Source: Candidatus Anoxychlamydiales bacterium
GTDB taxonomy: Bacteria > Chlamydiota > Chlamydiia > Chlamydiales > SM23-39
Length of the DNA stretch: 11,206 bases
NCBI GenBank assembly: GCA_011064865.1
Contig: JAAKFX010000049.1
Span: 1 to 11,206, forward strand
Direction: 5' to 3'
Part shown: positions 6,403-11,206 of the stretch, one piece after another
Position numbering within the stretch: the stretch's first letter is position 1
Layout: every line of letters starts with the position of its first letter
Translations under genes and position numbers: made by a program
Notes under the pieces: model-generated
Seen by the model: only the letters and a program-made list of their open reading frames with translations
Told to the model about the DNA's origin: nothing
Databases searched by the model: none

Positions 6403-7014
6403 TCAAGTAATAATTTTATTATAACGATTTTCAATTTCTTTCCAGTTTAAAATTTTCCAAATATTTTTTATATACTCTGCTCTTACATTTTTATATTTTA
6501 AATAATATGCATGCTCCCAAACATCTATACAAAAAATCGGGAACATTCCTCTAGAGCTTAGAAGATCATGATTTAAACAAGTTTGAACAACCAAGCTTTT
6601 GGTCTGTCTAGAATAACCTAGCCATCCCCAACCAGAGCCTTGCACTACTGTAGATTGTGCATTTAAAAGCTCTTGAAATTTTTCAAAAGATCCAAAATCA
6701 GTCTCTATTGCTTTATACAGTGATGAGCTTTTATCTACTTGGCCGCCTCCATCTTTTTCAGGTGCTAAAATTTGCCAAAAAATTGAGTGATTAATATGGC
6801 CGCCTCCATTAAATTTTATAGCTCCTTGAAGCTCTACCATTTTTTCAGCATCTTTTTTCTTTTCAGCTTCATGGTATTTTTCCAATGCTTCATTTAACTT
6901 ATTTACGTAAGCTCTATGATGCTTATCATGATGAATCTCAAGCATTTCAGCGGTAATTACAGGCTCTAGAGCATTATAATCATATTCTAGATCGGGCAGT
7001 TGATAATTAGACAT
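6403..7014 (-). CDS. sodA: Superoxide dismutase, Mn/Fe family
   Basis: This cytosolic enzyme converts superoxide to O2 and H2O2. Metal ligands are clear: His28 (EIHHDKHH), His76 (NGGGHINHSIFW), and Asp164 and His168 (DVWEHAYYLKY). The NGGGH motif is of Mn-SOD type, as in E. coli SodA and mitochondrial SOD2, so manganese is the likelier metal, but this cannot be settled from sequence. One second-shell residue departs from the norm: where Mn-SODs have Asn-Gln-Asp after the GWGW segment, this protein has Asn148-His149-Asp150. The 203-aa length and the absence of a signal peptide are normal. AGGAG (7022-7026) sits 7 nt before the ATG. It is transcribed leftward from the AT-rich divergent region and followed by accD, as sodM and accD are neighbours in Chlamydia. 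Confidence 0.96.
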   Translation of the reverse strand: MSNYQLPDLEYDYNALEPVITAEMLEIHHDKHHRAYVNKLNEALEKYHEAEKKKDAEKMVELQGAIKFNGGGHINHSIFWQILAPEKDGGGQVDKSSSLYKAIETDFGSFEKFQELLNAQSTVVQGSGWGWLGYSRQTKSLVVQTCLNHDLLSSRGMFPIFCIDVWEHAYYLKYKNVRAEYIKNIWKILNWKEIENRYNKIIT

Positions 7015-7143
7015 ATTTTTACTCCTATTTTTTGTAATATAATTAAATAGAAAAACACTTTAGAAAATTTTATACAAGTTTTTTAATATATAAGTTTTTC
7101 TATTCAAACTATTTACATTAGACATTATTAAATATTAATATCT

Positions 7144-7176
7144 ATTATTAAAATAATAATTTACATTATTATGTAA
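7144..7176. repeat. Two tandem inverted repeats in the sod/ORF intergenic region
   Basis: ATTATTA-N3-TAATAAT (7144-7160) is directly followed by TTACAT-N4-ATGTAA (7161-7176), both with perfect arms and no gap between them. They could be operator half-sites or cruciform-prone DNA between the two divergent genes. Chance occurrence in such AT-rich DNA is a real alternative, more so for the first repeat than for TTACAT/ATGTAA. Confidence 0.4.
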
Positions 7177-7221
7177 TTAACAAAATAAATAACTAACATT
7201 TAATTTAATTAATTTTTCCTG

Positions 7222-7227
7222 TATAAT
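7222..7227 (+). promoter_or_regulatory. Candidate -10 element (TATAAT) for the 110-aa ORF
   Basis: A perfect TATAAT lies about 49 bp before the ATG, but only TTTAAT (3 of 6) is found 17 bp upstream as a -35. A second TATAAT at 7255-7260 would give a leader of only ~9 nt. As the ORF has no Shine-Dalgarno, either could be used. Confidence 0.3.
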
Positions 7228-7275
7228 GACACTAATATAACAACAAAAACACTTTATAATTATAAAAAAAACAGT

Positions 7276-7608
7276 ATGACTACAAAAGCGATAGCAATTA
7301 AAGAGCCAAAATCTACTTCAAAAGAGATAGGTTCTCAAACAGATCCGATAGAGGATGTAAAGGTTTATAAAATCAAAGAAGTGATAGCTTTAACCCTACT
7401 CACATATATGGCTACTTTTGCGGTTTTTTATGCGATAGGAAATGAAAACCCATTTTTAAATGCTTTTGTTCCAACAACTGGATATTTTATATCTACACTT
7501 AAAATGGAAGAAGTTAAAAATTTAGCTAATAGAGTTACAGATACAATTCAAAGTTATTTTTCTTCTTTAACAAAAAGATCTGATAAGCCTAATTTAGAAA
7601 TTGTATAA
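7276..7608 (+). CDS. Small hydrophobic protein of unknown function with a hairpin-like membrane segment
   Basis: I do not recognise this 110-aa protein. Residues 1-34 are hydrophilic and Ser/Thr/Lys-rich. Residues 35-55 form a clear membrane helix (EVIALTLLTYMATFAVFYAI). A four-residue turn NENP (56-59) follows, then a moderately hydrophobic stretch (60-75), and then an amphipathic, charged C-terminal helix (about 76-100). Two hydrophobic lobes around a short turn is the layout of chlamydial inclusion-membrane (Inc) proteins, which are type III secreted, but the second lobe here is short, so a single-span protein is possible. The ATG has no Shine-Dalgarno. It stands alone on the + strand, divergent from sod and ending 10 bp from the convergent radA stop. 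It occupies the position where, from memory, Chlamydia has mrsA and dcrA between sodM and rnc. Codon use looks like its neighbours. Confidence 0.7.
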   Translation: MTTKAIAIKEPKSTSKEIGSQTDPIEDVKVYKIKEVIALTLLTYMATFAVFYAIGNENPFLNAFVPTTGYFISTLKMEEVKNLANRVTDTIQSYFSSLTKRSDKPNLEIV

Positions 7609-7618
7609 TACTTTTGAA

Positions 7619-8983
7619 CTATGCAAGTCTATCAATAGCTTCATCGACAAGATCAACACCAATCACATTAATTTTTTCATGAATAGATTTTGTGATCTCT
7701 TTTAAATTTTGTGTTGGGATAATAACATGTTTAAATCCCATATTTATAGCTTCTTTAATTCTAGATTCAACTCTTGAAACAGCTCTGATCTCACCAGATA
7801 AGCCAACTTCACCAATGGCAACAGTATTAGCATCTAAATTTCTATTAGAAAAAGAAGAGGCTATTGCTAATAAAATAGCTAAATCTATGGCAGGATCTTT
7901 GATTCTCATACCCCCTGCTATTGAGACAAAAACATCTAAATCTTTTAGGGTAAAGCGAACTTTTTTCTCTAATACAGCGAGAAGAAGAGCTAATCTATTT
8001 TGATCAAAACCTGAGCATTTTCGAGTAGGCATTGAAAAACCAGATGAGGCAACAAGAGCTTGTACTTCTATTAAAATAGATCTAATACCTTCGATAGTAG
8101 AGGCGATGACAGAACCTGGAAGATTTTTTTTTCTTTTTTCTAAAAAAATAGCAGATGGATTGGCGATTTGATTCAGACCTTTTTCATTCATCTGAAAAAT
8201 TGCAATATCATCTGTGGGACCGAATCTATTTTTTACAGAACGAAGTAATCTAAAGCCATTTTGTTTTTCACCTTCGAAATCTAATACTACATCTACAATA
8301 TGTTCCAACACTCTAGGCCCAGCTAGATCTCCAGATTTGGTAACATGGCCGATTAAAAAAGTTGTGATACCATAACCTTTAGCGATATGCATAAATTCCA
8401 TTGCAAGCTCTCTTACTTGAACAATTGAACCTGGAGATGAAGAGATATCTGATTTATAGACAATTTGAATAGAATCAATTATTAAAATATCTGGTTTTAT
8501 CTGATCAATTTGAAGTTTTATAGAAGAAAAATCTGTCTCCGATAAAAGATATATATTTTCATTAGAAACTCCAATTCTATTAGCGCGAAGAGTAGTCTGT
8601 TCTAAAGACTCTTCTCCAGAAATATATAAAACTTTCAGACTTTGTTGAGCAAAGATATCAGATAGTTGAAGTAGTAGAGTGGATTTTCCGATCCCAGGAC
8701 TACCTCCAATTAAGACTAAAGAGCCTTTGGCAAGTCCTCCACCTAAAAGACGATCTACATGCGAAAAATTTGTTTTAATCCTATCAAAAGATGATATTTT
8801 TATATCTTTTAGTTTCATGCAAGTAGAAGTTGTTTTTTTCGCTTCAAATCTTTTTGTCTTTTCATTTATTTGCATTTTTTCAAAAAAGGAGTTCCAAGAT
8901 GAGCAGTTTAGACAGCTACCTGACCATTTAGATTGAGTAAATCCACAAGAAGAGCACTCCCAAATCTTTCTATCTTTAGCCAT
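7619..8983 (-). CDS. radA: DNA repair protein RadA/Sms
   Basis: RadA is a RecA-related, DnaB-like ATPase that promotes branch migration of recombination intermediates. Numbered from the upstream in-frame ATG at 8989, features are: an N-terminal C4 zinc finger (Cys12, Cys15, Cys26, Cys29), Walker A GGSPGIGKST (95-104), Walker B ILIIDS (168-173), the RadA-specific KNRFG motif (253-257), and a C-terminal Lon-protease-like domain (about 290-456) without an evident catalytic site, as normal for RadA. Two ATGs lie 6 nt apart. AGAGG (8990-8994) abuts the first but is 6 nt from the second, so 8983 (MAKDRKIWEC) is the better start. It overlaps the end of rnc by 8 nt and is the second gene of an rnc-radA operon, an arrangement shared with Chlamydia (CT297-CT298, from memory). 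Confidence 0.97.
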   Translation of the reverse strand: MAKDRKIWECSSCGFTQSKWSGSCLNCSSWNSFFEKMQINEKTKRFEAKKTTSTCMKLKDIKISSFDRIKTNFSHVDRLLGGGLAKGSLVLIGGSPGIGKSTLLLQLSDIFAQQSLKVLYISGEESLEQTTLRANRIGVSNENIYLLSETDFSSIKLQIDQIKPDILIIDSIQIVYKSDISSSPGSIVQVRELAMEFMHIAKGYGITTFLIGHVTKSGDLAGPRVLEHIVDVVLDFEGEKQNGFRLLRSVKNRFGPTDDIAIFQMNEKGLNQIANPSAIFLEKRKKNLPGSVIASTIEGIRSILIEVQALVASSGFSMPTRKCSGFDQNRLALLLAVLEKKVRFTLKDLDVFVSIAGGMRIKDPAIDLAILLAIASSFSNRNLDANTVAIGEVGLSGEIRAVSRVESRIKEAINMGFKHVIIPTQNLKEITKSIHEKINVIGVDLVDEAIDRLA

Positions 8984-9704
8984 TATCATCCTCTATATTT
9001 TTAAGATTTAGATTATTATAAGCATCTTCAGCAGCTATTTGCTCTGCTGCTTTTTTAGATGGACCTATGCCTAAGCCCATTTTTTTATCATTAACAAAGA
9101 CCGCAACTTGAAATATCTTTTGATGTTGTGGGCCTTTTTCTTTTAGCACTTTATACTCAGGAGGTTTTTGATATTTTTTTTGACAAAATTCTTGAAGTTT
9201 TCCTTTATAATCAATCTCAGGACTTAAACACATCTCATCAAACAATTTTGAAAAATTATCTAATAAAAATTTTTGGCAAATTTCAATTCCTTTATCGAGA
9301 TAAATTGCTCCAACTAACGCTTCAAAAGCATCGGAATAGATTGCTATTTTGCCTCTTTTAGCTTCTTTTTCACCCCTGCTGAGTAGCATATACTTTTCTA
9401 GGCCTAAAATTTCATAATATTTTGCACAAGATGAACCATCGACAAGTCTAGATCTTATATGAGAGAGCTCCCCTTCCGTATGTTTAGATAATTTTTTATA
9501 TAGATAAGTAGAGATGATTAAATTTAAAGCTGAATCACCTAAAAATTCCAATCTTTCATTATGTAAAAGCACAATTTTTTTATTTTCATTAACAAAAGAG
9601 CGATGGACAAAGCTAAGAAGCAGAAGATCTTTATTTGTAAAAGATATTTTTATTATCTTTTCGATTTTAGACAAATTATCTTTTAGCTCATAATATTCAT
9701 TCAT
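8976..9704 (-). CDS. rnc: Ribonuclease III
   Basis: This dimeric, Mg-dependent endonuclease cuts double-stranded RNA and processes rRNA precursors. The signature NERLEFLGDSAL (49-60) and the second acidic cluster SDAFEALVGAIYLD (124-137) are intact, with expected metal/catalytic residues Glu53, Asp57, Asp125 and Glu128. A double-stranded-RNA-binding domain follows (about 165-235), starting DYKGKLQEFCQKK and ending in GPSKKAAEQIAAEDA. The length of 242 aa is normal. No Shine-Dalgarno is seen before the ATG at 9704; a near-consensus promoter lies about 35 bp upstream. Its 3' end overlaps radA. The divergent neighbour is dapL. Confidence 0.97.
   Translation of the reverse strand: MNEYYELKDNLSKIEKIIKISFTNKDLLLLSFVHRSFVNENKKIVLLHNERLEFLGDSALNLIISTYLYKKLSKHTEGELSHIRSRLVDGSSCAKYYEILGLEKYMLLSRGEKEAKRGKIAIYSDAFEALVGAIYLDKGIEICQKFLLDNFSKLFDEMCLSPEIDYKGKLQEFCQKKYQKPPEYKVLKEKGPQHQKIFQVAVFVNDKKMGLGIGPSKKAAEQIAAEDAYNNLNLKNIEDDNG
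8990..8994 (-). promoter_or_regulatory. Ribosome binding site deciding the radA start
   Basis: AGAGG on the - strand directly touches the ATG at 8989 but lies 6 nt from the in-frame ATG at 8983, so the latter is favoured. The site is inside the rnc 3' coding region, which implies translational coupling. Confidence 0.6.
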
Positions 9705-9729
9705 ATATTTTTTTTAAAAATTTCCTAAG

Positions 9730-9758
9730 TTGTAGTTTTATTATATTTTAGGTATTTT
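9730..9758 (+). promoter_or_regulatory. Possible dapL promoter, overlapping the rnc promoter
   Basis: On the + strand, TTGTAG (9730-9735) and TATTTT (9753-9758) are 17 bp apart, each about 4 of 6 to consensus. The site overlaps the leftward rnc promoter almost completely, so polymerases would compete if both are real. The dapL ATG has no Shine-Dalgarno to help define the leader. Confidence 0.25.
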
Positions 9759-9768
9759 TATATAACAA
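9740..9768 (-). promoter_or_regulatory. Promoter of the rnc-radA operon
   Basis: On the - strand, TTGTTA (9763-9768, 4 of 6 to -35) and a perfect TATAAT (9740-9745) have a 17-bp spacer. This predicts a start near 9733 and a leader of about 29 nt. It is the best promoter match in the window together with that of clpC. Confidence 0.55.
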
Positions 9769-9789
9769 AAAATTAAAAATTTTATATTT

Positions 9790-10962
9790 ATGCCAAAGGC
9801 AAACTCCAATCTATTAAACCTTAAAAAAGATTACCTTTTCAATGAAATTGAAAAAAAAGTCCTTTTAAAGAAAAAAGAAAATAAAAAAATTTTGAATTTA
9901 GGCATTGGAGATATCTCTCTTCCTCTTGCTTCTTCTATTATTGACGCCATGAAACTGGCTATAGATGAGATGAGAGATAAAAAAACTCTAAAAGGCTATG
10001 GACCATCTGATGGCTATACATTTTTAAAACAAAAGATCTTGGACAATGATTATAAAAATTTAGATATTGATATTGATGAAATTTTTATATCAAATGGCAT
10101 GAAATATTCTATCTCGAATATCTCTGATCTTTTTTCTCAAAACTCCAAAGTTGGCATAATAAATCCAGCTTATCCAGTTTATGTAGATTCCAACATAATG
10201 GGGGGTAGAAAAAATCAAATTGTAGAAATTCCCCTAATAGAAAAAAATAATTTTCAGCCAATCATCCCTAATGAGACACTAGATCTAATATATCTATGCT
10301 CTCCTAATAATCCAACAGGCCTCGCTTACACAAAAAAAATCTTAAAATCTTGGGTAGATTATGCAATTAAAAACAGATCTTTAATTATTTTCGATGGTGC
10401 ATATGAAGCTTTTATAAGATCTGAAAATATAGTTAAATCAATCTATGAAATAGATGGCGCAAAAGATGTTGCAATTGAAATGAGAAGTTTTTCTAAAAAT
10501 GCTGGCTTTACATCACTTAGATGTTCTTATTTAATAGTTCCAAAAAACATCAAAACTCATGAAAATGTATCTATTAATTCACTGTGGAAAAGATATGTGG
10601 ATACAAAATTTGGTGGAATATCATATCCTATTCAAAAAGCGGCTGAGGCAACATATTCTCAAAGGGCAATCTCTGAGATCAAAAACACGGTAGATACCTA
10701 TATGAAAGGCGCAAAATTTTTATATGAAAACCTTAAAAACCTAAATTTTGAATGTTTTGGAGGGCAAAACAGTCCCTACATTTGGTGTAAATGCCCTGAT
10801 AATTTAAGCTCTATGAAATTTTTTGATCTATTATTGGAGAAAAATATAGTAACAGTTCCAGGAATAGGTTTTGGCAGACATGGTGAGGGTTTTGTTCGAT
10901 TTTCAGCATTTGCATCTTTTGAAACCATAAATGAAGCTATAAACAAATTAAAAAATATATGA
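9790..10962 (+). CDS. dapL: LL-diaminopimelate aminotransferase
   Basis: This PLP fold-type I aminotransferase converts tetrahydrodipicolinate plus glutamate directly to LL-diaminopimelate, bypassing the acyl steps; the product feeds meso-DAP for peptidoglycan. Chlamydiae, plants and cyanobacteria use this route. Visible are LGIGDISLPL (37-46), GYGPSDG (69-75), NPAYPVY (125-131), SPNNPTG (171-177), FDGAYEAF (201-208), the PLP-lysine motif SFSKNAGF (Lys236), and the substrate-carboxylate arginine in FVRFSAF (Arg370). The overall pattern follows the C. trachomatis enzyme (CT390). Differences in conserved spots include SNGMK (101-105), where I recall SDGAK in the C. trachomatis protein. At 390 aa it is near normal length. 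A general aspartate-type aminotransferase is the alternative but less likely. Its stop overlaps the next gene's start as ATGA. No Shine-Dalgarno is seen. Confidence 0.9.
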   Translation: MPKANSNLLNLKKDYLFNEIEKKVLLKKKENKKILNLGIGDISLPLASSIIDAMKLAIDEMRDKKTLKGYGPSDGYTFLKQKILDNDYKNLDIDIDEIFISNGMKYSISNISDLFSQNSKVGIINPAYPVYVDSNIMGGRKNQIVEIPLIEKNNFQPIIPNETLDLIYLCSPNNPTGLAYTKKILKSWVDYAIKNRSLIIFDGAYEAFIRSENIVKSIYEIDGAKDVAIEMRSFSKNAGFTSLRCSYLIVPKNIKTHENVSINSLWKRYVDTKFGGISYPIQKAAEATYSQRAISEIKNTVDTYMKGAKFLYENLKNLNFECFGGQNSPYIWCKCPDNLSSMKFFDLLLEKNIVTVPGIGFGRHGEGFVRFSAFASFETINEAINKLKNI

Positions 10963-11206
10963 AATTTTTAATCTTAGATGCTCAGATCAATTTCTATTTA
11001 GACAATGGTTTTATTGAATTTGAAAATTTTTTCTCAAAAGAAAAAATTCAAATTTTAGAAAATACAATCGATACTCTCACTAAAAAAGATAAAAAACTAC
11101 CCTCTATAGATCAATATAAAGCTTCTCATGATTTATTTAGAAAATCTGAAATTATAAAAAAAATCGCTTTAGATACAAATTTGGTAAATACTGCAAAAGC
11201 ACTTTC
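10959..11206 (+). CDS. Partial protein, possibly phytanoyl-CoA dioxygenase (PhyH)-like 2-oxoglutarate oxygenase
   Basis: The first 82 codons of a gene run off the window. The ATG overlaps the dapL TGA (ATGA), implying translational coupling and co-transcription. The N-terminus reads FYLDNGFIEFENFFSKEKIQ, which resembles the opening of PhyH-type Fe(II)/2-oxoglutarate oxygenases (a phrase like FyenGyvvienflspeei, then a leucine-rich helix). The iron ligands (HxD...H) would lie beyond the window, so the family cannot be confirmed. From memory, Chlamydia has an uncharacterised gene (CT391) after dapL; whether this is its orthologue is untested. No signal peptide or membrane helix is apparent in the visible part. 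Confidence 0.6.
   Translation, partial: MKFLILDAQINFYLDNGFIEFENFFSKEKIQILENTIDTLTKKDKKLPSIDQYKASHDLFRKSEIIKKIALDTNLVNTAKAL

Larger units (their letters stand above)
7015..7275. other. Very AT-rich divergent intergenic region between sod and the 110-aa ORF
   Basis: This 261-bp stretch contains no ORF, tRNA or recognisable RNA gene. It must carry the leftward sod promoter and the rightward promoter of the 110-aa gene. A TATATT on the - strand 17-35 bp before the sod ribosome binding site is a possible -10, but no convincing -35 accompanies it. Two adjacent hairpin-forming inverted repeats lie at 7144-7176. Confidence 0.6.

Noticed and set aside
7015..7275. tRNA, small RNA gene or CRISPR repeats in the largest gene-free stretch
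   Set aside because: No cloverleaf, no evenly spaced direct repeats and almost no G or C; only short AT inverted repeats are visible.
7692..9361. + strand frames over radA and rnc (7692-8003, 8679-8936, 9128-9361)
   Set aside because: All are complementary to intact radA or rnc coding sequence and carry no recognisable features.
1..11206. A new defence, mobile or biosynthetic system
   Set aside because: Apart from the left-edge fragment, the 110-aa protein and the truncated last gene, every gene has a clear housekeeping or regulatory assignment, and no integrase, transposase, toxin-antitoxin pair or nuclease-helicase module is seen.

Overview
The window reads as a piece of an AT-rich chromosome from a member of the Chlamydiae (by eye roughly 30% G+C, so more likely an AT-rich environmental or invertebrate/amoeba-associated lineage than Chlamydia itself). 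The evidence is the gene set and order: lplA-like, clpC, HTH-ptsN, ptsN, dut, accD, sod, radA, rnc. From memory this follows the Chlamydia trachomatis block CT285 to CT298, with some genes missing. The ClpC and LL-diaminopimelate aminotransferase sequences also look chlamydial. I could not run a search, so the taxonomic call rests on recognition.

Layout: (a) Bases 1-82 do not belong with what follows. They encode, on the + strand at about 49% G+C, an internal piece of a GspE/PilB-type secretion ATPase that stops abruptly against the 3' end of a lipoate-ligase-like gene on the - strand. A chimeric contig end is the likeliest explanation. (b) At 84-3446, a divergent pair (lplA-like on -, clpC on +) has a good sigma70-type promoter for clpC and a strong bidirectional terminator behind it. 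(c) At 3525-6268, a leftward cluster is transcribed accD, dut, ptsN_1, then the HTH-ptsN fusion. accD, dut and ptsN_1 are tightly packed (3-nt gap, then a 23-nt overlap). The HTH-ptsN gene follows a 97-nt gap holding a 24-bp perfect palindrome, a candidate promoter and a small inverted repeat. (d) At 6403-7014 is a superoxide dismutase gene. Beyond it lies a 261-bp, extremely AT-rich divergent intergenic region with two adjacent small hairpins, and then a lone rightward 110-aa membrane protein of unknown function. (e) At 7619-9704, rnc and radA form a leftward overlapping pair behind a near-consensus promoter. (f) At 9790-11206, dapL on the + strand overlaps by ATGA a truncated gene whose start resembles phytanoyl-CoA-dioxygenase-like 2-oxoglutarate oxygenases.

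Functionally this is mostly core physiology: proteolysis (ClpC), PTS-nitrogen-type regulation (two EIIA proteins, one fused to a DNA-binding domain), dUTP removal, fatty-acid synthesis (AccD), superoxide defence, DNA repair (RadA), RNA processing (RNase III) and meso-diaminopimelate/peptidoglycan precursor synthesis (DapL). I see no CRISPR array, tRNA, rRNA, insertion sequence or defence island. The parts that deserve a second look are the chimeric left edge, the 110-aa protein with a hairpin-like hydrophobic segment, the Gln-to-His change in the second shell of the SOD active site, the HTH-PtsN fusion with a possible own operator, and the truncated oxygenase-like gene coupled to dapL. No clearly new multi-gene system is visible.
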